A stretch of DNA of 64,000 nt from Hemerocallis citrina (lineage: Eukaryota > Streptophyta > Magnoliopsida > Asparagales > Asphodelaceae): positions 148,781,249 to 148,845,248 of the forward strand of contig CM030360.1 in assembly GCA_017893485.1 (NCBI GenBank). Reading direction: 5' to 3'. Below, one piece after another: positions 34,213-45,764 of this stretch. The notes below the pieces were generated by a model. That model did not search any database. It was not told the DNA's origin and saw nothing but the letters and a program-made list of their open reading frames with translations. Within the stretch, counting starts at the first letter, position 1. Every line of letters begins with the position of its first letter. Both the position numbers and the translations under genes were made by a program.

Positions 34213-34218
34213 TTTATT
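34213..34218 (-). terminator. Poly(A) signal of the opposite-strand gene
   Basis: AATAAA on the minus strand 87 bases after the TAA stop at 34305-34307, at the position equivalent to 8601-8606 in element 1. Confidence 0.65.
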
Positions 34219-34304
34219 CATACTCTTTTATTTTGTGCGGAGAAAACAAGCGAATACCGTTACAAGACCACTCCACTCATCTCAAACTAAAGGGAATCGC
34301 CGAC

Positions 34305-37145
34305 TTAGGGCCCCTCGGATCCGGCGAAGGGCGGAATCACTCCGACCAAATGACTTGGAACTCTCTCTTCGTCATGACGGTCCTTCGGTTCTGCCACAGT
34401 CGACACCCCGGCCACGGAGCTCTGGGCATCCACGGATCGCATGCGTTCCATCAGTTGCAACGTCGAGGGAGCCCCCTCTGCTCGCCGACCCCTCGAGGAA
34501 GATGTCGAAACACCCAACATAGTCCTATAACGGTGTATCTCCATCTCCTTCTCCACTATCACGTCGCGAAGTAGCTTCTCCGAGGAAGGCCTCTGCACCG
34601 AGGAACTTGACATGGTATATCCAAGACCAACGCCCCCTAGCTCCCGATCCACCATCGCCCTCCTCAGCCGGCTCGCCTCCTCACTTAGGGCTTCAGACTT
34701 GTTCCTGTAATAATGGAAGGCCGCATCAGTGTCGCGAGCCCTCTTTCGATACCGAACCAAAGTGGCCTCTAAGGCCTCAACCTTGCCCCGAAGCAACGCC
34801 ACGTCGGAACGAAGGGGGTCCACCTCAGGAGGGGGAGCCGTAACCTACAAGAGAACCAGCCCACTCAAGACATATAAGCAAAGAGGTTCAGAAATTCTTC
34901 GAAGTTGGAACACTTAGCCAGCCAAAAAAAAAAACCCTCTCTTTTTATAAATTCAGTTTCCCCATACAAAAAATGCGGTGGCCAGTCCGCGGAAGGCAAA
35001 TACAATCGAGAGAAGGAAAAAGAAGGACAAAAATTATACAGCTGGTTTTCCCACCTCAATGTCAGCCGGATCCGTAGGGGGGTCGGCGACCGGTTTATCA
35101 TCGGACCCTTGTCCGCCAGGGGTCTCCGGTGTCCCCTCAATCTCCATATCATACTCGAGGTTGGACAGGTCGATAGTCGGATAAAAGTGCCTCACATGGC
35201 TGAGGGCCTTGGCATAACTGCTATCCTGGGCTTTGATCACCAGGATCTGACACGACTCAGTCACCTCTTTCTTCTCCTTCTCCGACATCTCCTCCAGAGC
35301 CACCCTCGCCTTCGCCCATTCCTCCTTCTCCTTGTCAAAAGCCGCCTTCGTCTCCGCCTCCTTCTTACGAGAGCCTTCGAGCTCTCCCTTCAATTCCGTC
35401 ACCTCCTGCTCAGCCTTGTCAGCCCGGTCTCGCTCTCTCTGCAATGCCGCCTCGTAAAGGCCCCTCACATGGGCCCCCTGCATGGTCGCCTGCCACAGCC
35501 AGACACTACTAAGAAATCTTTCTTAAACAACATAACCCGACAGCTAGGGGGTTCGATTGACTTACCAGCACGGTGGCCTGCGCAAGACGCACGTACGCCT
35601 CGTCCAGGGTCTGGGACTTCATGTCCGAACGGTCCCGAGGGGTCGCCAGCTTATCTGCAACCTCCACGGCCTGGCGCCCCCGGACCAGGCAATCACCCTC
35701 GCGGATCGACCAATCCGGCACCCACCTTTGCCGAAGTCTCTCCTCTAGTCCGGGATCCACCAGGGGACCCTTCCCCTTATCAAGGTCGGCGGCCGTACCC
35801 TGATCCGGACCCCCCTGGACCACCGCGTCCCTACCCGTCTCCGACCGAGTCCTTTTCATCCTCGGCGGGATGGGGGCCTTGGAGACCACCTGGGACAACT
35901 CGGTCGTCTTCGCCACGACATCCTTCTTCTCGGCCTTCTTCTTCTTCATGGCGAGCCTCAACGCCTTAATCGACTCTTCATCCATTTCTGTAAAAAGATC
36001 CATTAAGAACAAATGACCAAGAAAGTACAAGAGGAGTGAGAAGAAAGAAACAACCACGTACGAGGCACGGCCGGGCTAGGGCTCAGTCCGACGCTCGCCA
36101 GATGGGCCTCCGTCACCTTCCCCCAATTGATGCTATACGACAGGCGGAGACGCTCAACGATTCTCCACTCCTCCGCCGTCAAGTCCCCCGGCCCCGGTGC
36201 TGCGTAGCTCGGCTTAGAATGGTTCCACCGAGTAGGGATAGCCCAAGGATCCTCACTCCGGATCACCAGATACTTTTTCTTCCAGAACTTGATGGAATCT
36301 GGATGACCGTGGACAACCTTCGCCTTACCTCGAGGCGAGATATAGTATACTCCTTCTGCCGATGAGCCGATCAACAACATCGCTCGGAACACGTTCAGCC
36401 GCAGGGGTACCCTCTGCTCCTCGCACAACAGCACGAAGCAGATGATCTGCTTCCAGGAGTTCGGCCCAAACTGCATCGGCGCTAGGGACGACCAATTTAA
36501 CACCTCCCGAACGAATGGATGGATGGGCAGCCTTAGGCCGGAGATAAAGGCGTCCACAGGGAAGATGCAATACCTATCCGGTAGGGGATCGGTCGGCCGA
36601 AGAGTAGAACTCGGCAGCATAAGCTCATAACTGGGCCCTATGTAGTAGGCCAACTGCAGAGCCCCCAAGTCGCTTGCCTCCAGAACGGTCGGGGAGGCGT
36701 CCACCTTCAACCTCTTCCGACTTGACGACGACGGCTGGACCCCCGAGGACTCCTTATCCGAGAGATCGTCGGGGTAGCGACGGAAAGACTGGGGTTGTAC
36801 AGACGACCCTATCACCGAGTCGCTCGGGCCACCAATCCTCGATCCCTTCTTCTTCGGAGCCCTCCTCCTCTTGGTCCGTTCCGGCGAAGGTGTAGACAAA
36901 CGCCCCAGAACGGGCGGATTCTGAGACCCTGCGGAGCCATCCCCCTCGGAGCCACCCTCCTCTCCGGAAGCCAACCCTAGGGTCCGGACTTCGTCTGAAC
37001 TACCGCCCCCCTCCTCAGAGTCACTGCTTTCCACCACGAAATGCCTCCGAGATCGCAATGGCTTCACATTGTGTACAACCTCCTCCTCGCCTACCGGCCC
37101 CTCCCCAGAGGTCGACGCCGACGAGCCAGACTGAGCCCTATCCAT
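34305..37145 (-). CDS. Opposite-strand four-exon gene of Tat element 2, intact; PF04195-like plus coiled coil
   Basis: Predicted exons: 37145-36062 (1084 bp), 35987-35566 (422), 35489-35040 (450), 34844-34305 (540); together 831 codons plus stop with no internal stop. Introns are 74, 76 and 195 bp, all GT-AG, in the same phases (1, 0, 0) as in element 1. N-terminus: Ser/Glu-rich low complexity (MDRAQSGSSASTSGE); about residues 150-360: conserved block resembling PF04195 (FISGLRLPIHPFVREVL, FGPNSWKQIICF, EGVYYISPR); then Lys-rich exon 2 and coiled-coil exons 3-4 (EKEEWAKARVALEEMSEKEK; RNKSEALSEEASRLRRA). Ends ...PPFAGSEGP. Exon 1 is 135 bp shorter than in element 1, exactly 45 codons, lacking one SW(D/E)EP repeat segment. 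The role in the element is unknown; nucleic-acid or Gag-like self-association through the coiled coils is only a guess. Confidence 0.82.
34845..35039 (-). other. Predicted intron 3 (element 2)
   Basis: 195 bp, GTATAA ... CTTGTAG, phase 0, joining VGKPA to VTAPPPEVD. It includes a poly(A/T) run (34924-34933). Confidence 0.7.
35490..35565 (-). other. Predicted intron 2 (element 2)
   Basis: 76 bp, GTAAGT ... GTGGCAG, phase 0, joining LAQATVL to ATMQGAHV. Confidence 0.75.
35988..36061 (-). other. Predicted intron 1 (element 2)
   Basis: 74 bp, GTACGT ... TTTACAG, phase 1, joining ...SPAVP to QMDEESIKA. Confidence 0.72.
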
Positions 37146-37307
37146 CTGTGCCTAAAGCTAAACGGGGTTACCAACTAACCTGGGATCACCTCGGAAAAAC
37201 GACCTTGCTGCAGGAAACTGAAGGGACGAGCGCTGAAGAGTTGAAGGGTTTTTTTTGAAAAGTAAGGAGCAAGAAAAGAAATGAGCGATGGGAGGAGAGG
37301 GGGGAAC

Positions 37308-37314
37308 ATTTATA
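37308..37314 (-). promoter_or_regulatory. Putative TATA box of the opposite-strand gene (element 2)
   Basis: TATAAAT on the minus strand, 163 bp before the ATG at 37145, followed by C/T-rich leader, as in element 1 (5385-5391). Confidence 0.65.
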
Positions 37315-37464
37315 GGGGATAGGAACAACTCCTCGATTTTCGCAGTCACTGTTCACCGATTGACGTGCAACTGCCGCCTAGGAAATTACGCCACGTCCTC
37401 GAAACATGTGCTGCTGACGTCACCCAGTGCCAGACTGGCCGCCCGGTACGGGGGTCGGTTCGGG

Positions 37465-38260
37465 CAAGATAACGGCTCGCCTTCACCGGCGCTAAAGTAC
37501 TCTTCTTCGGAAGATCCACCGGCTGGCCATCACCCTTACCAGCCCGTAATTCCCCCTCGTCTCGAGGTTCGGCTCGGCACCGGGGTACTCTTCTCAGGAA
37601 GAAACAACGGCTCGCCTTCACCCTTACCGGCCCATAATCCCTCGCCAGCTCGAGGTCCGGTCTGGCACCTGGGTACTCTTCTTCGGAAGATCCACCGGCA
37701 GGCCATCACCCTTACCAGCCCGTAATTCCCCCTCGTCTCGAGGTTCGGCATGGCACCAGGGTACTCTTCTCAGGAAGAAACAATGGCTCGCCTTCACCCT
37801 TACCGACCCATAATCCCTCGCCAGCTCGAGGTCCGGTCTGGCACCTGGGTACTCTTCTTCGGAAGATCCACCGACAGGCCATCACCCTTACCAGCCCGTA
37901 ATTCCCCCTCGTCTCGAGGTTCGGCATGGCACCAGGGTACTCTTCTCAGGAAGAAACAACGGCTCGCCTTCACCCTTACCGACCCGTAATCCCTCACCAG
38001 CTCGAGGTCCGGTCTGGCACCCGGGTACTCTTCTTCGGAAGATCCATCGGCTGGCCATCACCCTTACCAGCCCATAATTCCCCCTCATCTCGAGGTTCGG
38101 TCTGGCCCCCGGGTACTCTTCTCAGGAAGAAACAACGGCTCGCCATCACCCTTGTCGACACATAATCCCTCGACCTCTAGAGGTTCTGTCGAACACCAGG
38201 GTACTCTTCTCCGGAAGAGACAACGGTTCGCCATCGCCTTCACCTACACGTAAACCCTCG
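37465..38260. repeat. 88-bp tandem array with 176-bp higher-order unit
   Basis: Alternating GGCTCGCCTTCACCC and GGCCATCACCCTTACC words recur about every 88 bp (near 37525, 37610, 37698, 37786, 37874, 37962, 38050, 38138, 38226). GGTACTCTTCT and CTCGAGGT occur in every unit. The A and B versions alternate, giving a 176-bp period. It is homologous to the 88-bp array of element 1 (3801-4445). Confidence 0.9.
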
Positions 38261-38374
38261 ACTAGCTCGAGGTCCCATCCGAGCCTCAGAGCAGCACCAC
38301 CAGGGAGGCCCTGTGATTCACCCTCCCATTTTTCTACAACCATAAGCACTCCTCCACGGCTAGCTCCCGCACCC

Positions 38375-38395
38375 CCCGCAGGAGTGGGGGGCTTG
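38375..38395 (+). other. Polypurine tract of Tat element 2
   Basis: GCAGGAGTGGGGGGCTTG directly before the 3' LTR, the same as in element 1. Confidence 0.8.
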
Positions 38396-39188
38396 TGTGA
38401 TAGGGTAAAAATGGCCTGAGGCCCAACCAGGGCCCAATACACTTCCCCCTCAGAAAGGTAAAGATAGCAACCTGGTTCGGCTCCGAACCACTTCAGGGTC
38501 GGCGCCGAACCTCGTGTTTGCCCTCACGGTACTGGCCTCCTCGTACCGACGAGCCTCAGTAGCCCTCGGAGTCCGATCCGGGACAGTCCCACAGGCCGTC
38601 CCCCCTCTCTGGCGGGGCAGAAGGATGACCTGGCGCAGCCTAGGCCCTCTGATTCCCCCCCGAAGCACAGGAGACCCACGATCAGCCACGTCAACTCCAA
38701 ATACCGCCAAGGGTGTTGCCACGTCAGCCCTATACCACTCCTGGTACTGCCACGTCCGCCCTAAACCCCCTGGGCCTTCTGCCACGTCAGGCCCACGGGC
38801 TTTCGGATCCAGACCCGGCCCCCAAGTGGAACCAAACCCGGTTGGGATTCTCTATAAATACTAGACCCCCACCCACCTTTTGGAGGTAATGAATCTTTTG
38901 CCACTTAAATATACCTAGTTATTGCTACTCTCTCACAGAGACTGACTAGAGCGTCGGAGGGTCCGCCGCCGGGATAAACCCCGGTGTTTCAGGACCGTTT
39001 GCAGGTACACAAGACCTCGGATCCGACCCTTCCGATCTGAGCCCAGCCTTCAACATCTTTCCGAACTCATCGCAGGTCCCCGAGGGTCAACCGAAGATCG
39101 GCAGACGAGCGGCATTCTCCTCCAATACAAATTGAGTCCGAACTCACACCTGGTGCATCCACACGTCTCCCAGAAATAAACAGCATCA
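38396..39188 (+). repeat. 3' LTR of Tat element 2
   Basis: 793 bp from TGTGATAGGG to AACAGCATCA, followed by the ATATT duplication. Nearly identical to 29303-30095. Confidence 0.95.
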
Positions 39189-39193
39189 ATATT

Positions 39194-39424
39194 ATAACCC
39201 CTGTTTTCCTAAAAATGTATTTTTGTGTATTTTCTATATTTAAAAAATTTTCCAAATTATTTTTCCGGATTTCAAATTTATTTTGTCAAAATGTAATGCT
39301 AGATCTTCTATTAAAAATCTATTTCGATCGATAATTTTATTTGCAGATCTTATTGTTGTTATTAACATTTTGATTTCTATTAGTATTTTTAATACTACTA
39401 TTATTATGATTATTGTTATTGTTA

Positions 39425-39455
<31 letters not shown>

Positions 39456-40069
39456 TCTATAAAATCCTAAAATTGTATTTTTATTAGTTATTGTATACCC
39501 AAAATCCATTTTTTATTTTATTGGATTTCTTTTATTTAAAACCCTATAATCCCTAAAACCCATTTAAATCCATACCCATTTAATTATCCCCAAAACCCAA
39601 TAAACCCAACTATACCCGTTAGCCCTAACCTATACCCATTTCCCTTATACCTACCCATTAACCCACCTAACTGCCCATAACCTATTTACCAAACCCGTTA
39701 ATACCCTAATCTATCCTTATTATATAAAACCTGCACATCTCTCCCTATTCATCAGATTCCAACTCAACAGCAGCCTCTTCCTCTCCCATATCCATGCAGT
39801 CGTTCCATCTCCCCTCACCCTCTTCCGCTCTCATCCCCTAACCTCGGTCATCCTCTCCATCCCTCCCGACCACCAGCCCGCTGCACCGTGCCAGCCACAG
39901 CAGCAGCCTGCAGCTCTTCCTGTGTGCGCCACCCTGTGCGCAGCCCGAATGCCCCCGTCTCCCCTCCGGCGTTGCCCCTGGCTACAGCCATGCCGTGCCA
40001 CTGCCCTTGGCCGCCGTCACTGTCCTCCGCAGTGCACAGTTCCCTCCCCCCCCCCGGCTGTCTCTTGAT
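39194..40069. other. Block B continued: A/T-rich then CCC-rich leader-like region
   Basis: (TTA)n near 39425-39450. 39540-39720 is rich in AACCC-type words (AATCCCTAAAACCC) without a regular period. 39740-40060 is C-rich, with a TATATAAAACC motif at about 39720. No convincing gene. Confidence 0.4.
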
Positions 40070-40520
40070 GGCTTTGATCAAGTGGATCCGAGCCGTTGAT
40101 CTCTTGATCATCTTGATAATGGAGTTTAATCTTTTGAATGTGAGCCGTTGGATTTCTTGATCTTGATCATCTTGATCTTGGCTTTGATCATCTTTGTTGT
40201 GATCTGTTTGTTTGATTGTGATCATGATCTCTTGATTTTGATCTTGATTCTTGATCTCTTGATCTTGGCCGTCCATTGGATCTTGATCATCATCTTTGAT
40301 TATAGACCATTGGATCGCATTATCACCATCTTGGAGTTCTTGATCATCACTTTGATTGGTGGTCATCCGATCATCGATCTGACCCGATCATCATCATCAT
40401 CATCAAGATATTGATCACATTTTGATCTTGATCTTGATCTTCAATCAGAGTCGTCCGATCTGATCCTATCACCTTAATCTCTTGATCTTTTGATCTCAGT
40501 CGTCTGATCGTGTTCGTGAT
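40070..40520 (+). repeat. TTGATC-rich degenerate repeat
   Basis: CTTGATC/TTTGATC words recur dozens of times in 450 bp. A plus-strand frame (40148-40414) that looks membrane-like only translates this repeat. Confidence 0.8.
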
Positions 40521-42129
40521 CTGTTGTCCCTTGTGTTCGTGATTTTTGTTGTGTTCATTCCTCGAGATCCATTCCTGTTATTCTTGTTCTTGCTCCGTTC
40601 TCGTTGTCGTCTTTTAGGCAAGTAACTTGTACTCAACTTCCTTTGTGTGATACAAGTCATAAATTTCTCTTGTAGTGTAGTTGGGTTCTAGAGACAACTC
40701 GTGTATGTAATGTTCTTGATGAGTTTGTCTCTATATTTTTTTGACCATAGTTGACTCACGACACAAAATTTGATATGAAACAACCCTAGGTTCCGCTCGT
40801 TCTTGATATGATATATATGTGAACCAATTATGAGAACTCGTGTGCTTGTGAGACCCATGTGAGATACTTGTTGTGGACATGTTTTATACCCTATTTCATG
40901 ATGCTTGGACACTTGGTAGACTCGAATTCATGTTTGGTTGTGTTTGGATCAAGTTTCGTTGGATCTATGTTGATTTTGGTTTTTGAGGAAATTCTGTATT
41001 TTGCCGATAATCTGTCTTGATCAATAATTTAGACCATATTAAAGTCAGAATCTTAATTTTAGTATAAAACATGAATTGTAGAGAAATTCGTCTGCTTTCC
41101 AACCCCTCTGACCTTTCTTGATTTCGTTTTTGTATGTGTGAGATATGACTGTTTTGCTACAGAGGTGTAGACCTTTTTTCAGATTTCGTTTCTCGGTGAT
41201 TTTGATGACTAAATTATTTTGATTCTTGTGCTACACATATTATTTTGATCTAGAACTTCAGTCAGTTTTTCTATACTTATTTAAGGATTACCCAGAATTT
41301 TGGTAGATTATATTGACGAGTTTTACATGCCGTTTCATGCTTGTTTATGAAAACTATGCTTGCTGTAATTTGATTGCTGTTCTGTAAAGAATTGTATTTT
41401 CACCTTGATTCCTTTTACTGTATAAAAAATATTTGTGAAATATAAATTTTAGCTTATTCTATATATTTTCATCTTCCTTTGGCGGATTTGGATTTCGTTT
41501 CACATATTATAGTTTTCATACAACAGTGTTGGGAATTCCAGATTTGCCAAACTATCGTTTATGGATGTTTTATGATTTTTGATGACTGATCTAATTTTAC
41601 TAGAAAATTATGAAACTTTATATTTAGATACTGGACATATAGGAGAATACCCCATATTTTTCGTGGATTTATTTATTGAGTTTTTATATTGTTTTCCTGC
41701 TCTTGAATACATTTTCTTGATTTCTGGCTGAACCTATTTTCTGTATTCAAATCAGTTTAATCAGTTTTGAGCTATGTTTTTGTGAAATACTATATGACTT
41801 ATTTATACTTTATGGATTCGGCCGGAAGTCTATTTTCCATATTCTCCAACGGATTTAGGTTTGCATGTTTGTATTAGCGGGAATCACTGTTTTAGTACAA
41901 TGTTGTCTTGCTGTCTTGAATTAAAAAGCTAGTCATTTTACCCTGTTATATGTTATCTTGTACCTACATATGTTTATATTGCAAATTGAACTTGTTACAT
42001 GATCATGTCATGTTATTCTTGATATATTTTGCACACATAAATGCTTGTTGGACACTAATAATAACAAAATAACCAAGCCGGGGTATAACGAAAAGATCGA
42101 ATACTGGATAATTCAGAAACGTGTACTCA
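40521..42129. other. Block B continued: AT-rich non-coding
   Basis: No gene seen. The style is the same as 300-1250 (degenerate sentences with repeated sub-phrases). Confidence 0.4.
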
Positions 42130-42400
42130 GAAGGGGGCCCGTGTTTTCCATTTTGATTCATATTGATACATGAACCTATTGCTGCATGGACCTGTTGGTT
42201 CATGTACCTGTTACCTGTTGCTGCATGGACCTGTTGATTCATGTACCTATTACCTGTTGCTGCATGGACCTGTTGGTTCATGTACCTATTACCTGTTGCT
42301 GCATGGACCTGTTGGTCGTGTACCAGTTGCTTCATGAACCTGTTGCTACATGAATCGGATGATTCGTGTACCTGTTGCTTCATGAACTTGTTTCTGTTCT
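42130..42400. repeat. 39-bp tandem repeat
   Basis: GTTGCTGCATGGACCTGTTG recurs with a 39-bp spacing about four times, followed by degenerate copies to 42395. On the minus strand the unit reads as 13 codons (MNQQVHAATGNRY). I treat it as a minisatellite, not a gene. Confidence 0.85.
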
Positions 42401-42519
42401 GATCCCTGAGTACACTACCCTCTATGCTCTACTATGAAATCTAAAACAAAACTGTTTGTGGTAGCAACCATGTGTTATAATATGGGGCGCATAAAGTGCT
42501 ACCTAGATAGTAATAACTA

Positions 42520-42700
42520 CAAGACTTGATACATGACACTTGAACATGATACATGCTTGCTTGATACTTGACCACATGATACATGAGACTTGAAACTTGA
42601 CACATGATACATGATTATATGATACTTGATACTTGATGCTTGTTTACATGATACTTATTTACTTGACACTTGATTCATGCCATTTATACTTGATCACCTT
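42520..42700. repeat. Degenerate TGATACTTGA/CATGATACATG repeat
   Basis: Short words (ACTTGATACATGA, CTTGACACATG) recur irregularly every 10-25 bp. Confidence 0.65.
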
Positions 42701-43194
42701 GCCATGCTAGTTGTTTATTTTGATATCATGTTTATTCTATGTTGTTAGTTAGTTTTCCCATGTACTTGTATCCTGCATTACAAGCGGCTCGTAACTTGCA
42801 ATTGACGGGTACTTGTTTTCTTTTTTCTCTTTCCTGCAATTGTTAAATTGTAGATTTTAGAGAACAGGTTCCAGATGGTATCGGTGACATGAAGTATTAG
42901 TGCTGGATTTTATTATTATTAATTCTTGTAGCTTGCTTGAACAATATTGTATTCTTGTACTTGGATTTATTTGTATTTGGGCAATGTGACCCGGGATATT
43001 GACTTATTCAGATCTGGATATATTTGAGATTAATATATTTTGATTTCAAGTATTCTTATTAGTATCTTGTTTCAATTATGCATGTCTGGTTGTATCTTTT
43101 GCTTCCGATGCTGATTTTCTTGTGAAATGTGGTAAAGATTCCTGAACAGCTTATGGAAGATGAAAATCATTCGCTGGGCTTTTGTCGCGTATCC

Positions 43195-44853
43195 TGTTGT
43201 GCAATCTAGTTACCTAAATAAATAGATAAACTAGACACAAATTAAAAACCTTGCAAGTGTACGAATCGTTTGGAGAAGCGTAGTGACGAGCAAGGGTCGA
43301 TCCCACAGAGATTGTAGAAGTTAACTTACTAATCAATAAAACCGAATTAAAAACCTTAAAGTGTTGTTTTGAAAAAGATTAAAATGAAATGAAAAGATAA
43401 AAATATAAATAAGTCGCATCACAAGTTGAGTCACAAATCTCTATTTAAGTAGTTGGGTATTGGTCTCCACCAATAGTCAGTAATGCTAAGTCATATACTA
43501 CATCCATTACTCATGTTTGTTCTCTTCAAGGGCATGGTATCTACTCCTTAAAGTAATGTTTCCCTAAGCCAAGAATTAGGCATGGTATCTACTCTAATTC
43601 GTTTCTTTCATTAAGTATTTAGCATGGTATCTACTAAGTTGCACTTAAAGAAAACATAAGAACAGTGAAAACGAACAAACACTCAAGGTCCTAGAAATTG
43701 GTATCAGATCTAGATTCCTCAAGTTGATAAAACCAAGAACCCCTAGAGATTCCCTTGTTACAAGTTATGAACACGAGATACGGGTCGTCTCAATATGCTC
43801 ATATAACAGCTTCAGATCTACACTGCACAACTTGATAAACTCAGGTTCTGTATGGCAGTCGACTGGCTGTCACTTCAGTCGACTGCCCCTAGAACATCTG
43901 AACAAGTTTGATTCATGTAAATTGTTATTCTTTCAATCAGGTTTAATCAATAAGTAAAAGAGTAGTATTTAGAAGAATACAAGCATTACATAACTACGGT
44001 TTCAATCTACCCAACTATGAAAGCTAGTTCAACATAATAAAACTTTTATTGAATGATAACATAGAGTTCATGACTACAATAAAAATAAGATTCAAAGGAA
44101 GAACAGAAGAACACTGATTTGTATGATGTGAAAATTGAGCCCAATCAGTAGTTGTCTTGTTCTCCTTCTTGATGCTTGCGGTCTTGAAGTTTTGGTGTTG
44201 ATGGATCCGGCCTCTATATATATCTTTTTTGCCGCTTCTTTCTTGGTTGGTATTTATAGAACAAGAGAAGAGAATTAGGGTTTGCCACCTTTTCAGGAAA
44301 GTCCTCCTCTTCTATTATTTCCTTCCTTATTTGATCGGCCTTTTATTTCTTTCTCTTTTCTTCTTTATCTGCTCACCACGTGCCCTTGCTTTGATTGTTG
44401 GGGAAGCTGTTATTCGCAGAAAACACCTGGGTTTGGATAACTTAATTTTGATTCGGATTTGGATGAGGATGCATCTGTTCTTATCTTCTGACTCGCCGCA
44501 TACCAGTCGACTGGTGTTGGATGTAAGTCGACTGTGTCGAGACATCTGGAAATTCATAATTAACCAGCCCAGTCGACTGTCTTTGAGGACCAGTCGACTG
44601 TACTGAGCAGCTACGGGATTTCATTCTCCTCTGTCCAGTCGCCTGTTGTGGGGGAACCAGTCGACTGATATCTGCAGTATTCTGTGTATCATTCTCAAAG
44701 TCTGTGTTAGTCTGGAATCTGCTTCGTTTGGCTGTTTTAGGCTGTTTCCTATGGAAAAAGAGAAAAGAAGCGTAAATACCACATATAGAGCATTTAAATG
44801 TCTAATTGACTTAAGATTATTGCTCCTAAAAGTGAATAATATTTGGCTCATCA
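43195..44853 (-). repeat. Solo LTR with perfect TATCC duplication
   Basis: Ends TGTTGTGCAATC at 43195 and GGCTCATCA at 44853, flanked by TATCC at 43190-43194 and 44854-44858. Read on the minus strand it runs TGATGAGCC ... GCACAACA with a TATATATA near 44214-44222. It carries at least seven CAGTCGACTG-type motifs. No internal region or second copy is present. The family is a gypsy-like LTR by its ends, not identified further. Confidence 0.72.
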
Positions 44854-44858
44854 TATCC

Positions 44859-45764
44859 GTATTCCGTATTTTTTTGGTAAGCAGGGCGTGACATATATAT
44901 ATACATACCAATGTAGATATATACATAGTATATGTATATGAAAACAAAAGAATAAGATGCTATTGTGTGACTGCCGAGAAGATGAAGTGGGCTCTTGCTG
45001 TTGTTGTCGAAATGGAATTGATGGCTTGGAGTCCTTGCGCGCAGATTTTGAGGAGAACAAAAATCGGAGTTTCTAGGAGCTCTCATTCTAGGAGTGCAAA
45101 TTGCAAGAAATTAACATTTCTTAGGTGGGTGTTTCTTAAATCCTTTCTAATTTAGGAGTACAAATTGCATGATAGATAATATACAATTTATTTGTTTAAT
45201 TTTGAATTAGTATGATGAGATTACATGCTAAATAATGTAGAGTTTAATTACTAAATCTTAATTGGTGTGGTAGATGTGAAACTGTTTAATTTATTTTTTA
45301 GAATTATTATAATGAATGTTAGTATATTTGTATGCTAAAATATTTGCAATTTAATGAATCGTGATTTTATGATGCGTGATTTGAATAATAGTTGAAATAA
45401 TGCAAATATATGAAAAAGGATTTTGATGCTAGTGTGGTAAAGAATTGTAGAATAAATTCCATTAATAAGTATTTCATGAGTATTTATAATTGTTATGAAG
45501 AAGTTTAGAATGAAGAACGAACACTTTATTTATAAATTAATGAAATATGCTTTCTAATACAATTTGGTAGAGAATTGTGTTACTTTGTCAAAAGGAGAAT
45601 TTTATAGAGTTCAAATAAATATATTATACTATATTTTTATAGAAAATTGTTTTGGGAAAAAGAACTAGATTTTTGGGTGAGTACAAATCAAGTGAAGAAT
45701 TGAATTTATTAAAGGGAAAACTAAATACTGTGCCGTATGAACAAAACCATTGGCCTATGACTTC
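44859..45764. other. End of first B LTR and start of partial second copy
   Basis: The first LTR ends GCAGGGCGTGACA at 44893. A TATATATATACATACC microsatellite follows, then AT-rich DNA without a gene. Confidence 0.45.

Larger units (their letters stand above)
29303..39188 (+). mobile_element. Tat element 2 (young, gag-less Ty3/gypsy element)
   Basis: Two 793-bp LTRs (29303-30095 and 38396-39188) sit between perfect ATATT duplications (29298-29302 and 39189-39193). Order: 5' LTR, primer site, inverted protease fragment, pol, opposite-strand four-exon gene, 88-bp array, polypurine tract, 3' LTR. The LTRs differ at five positions by eye, all transitions. gag is absent. It is the same family as element 1, with about 80-90% protein identity by eye. 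Confidence 0.95.

Noticed and set aside
39540..39720. Interstitial telomere-like repeats (AACCCTA words)
   Set aside because: No regular 7-bp period; scattered CCC-rich words only.
40148..40414. Membrane-protein-like frame rich in Leu and Ile
   Set aside because: Translation of the TTGATC repeat; no start context or homology seen.
44229..44606. 125-codon hydrophobic frame
   Set aside because: Lies in the U3 of a minus-strand solo LTR and ends across CAGTCGACTG repeats; no recognisable domain.
43183..44893. LTR with ends TGTCGCG ... GGGCGTGACA
   Set aside because: Flanks GCTTT and TATAT disagree; the inner ends at 43195 and 44853 have a perfect TATCC duplication and are preferred.
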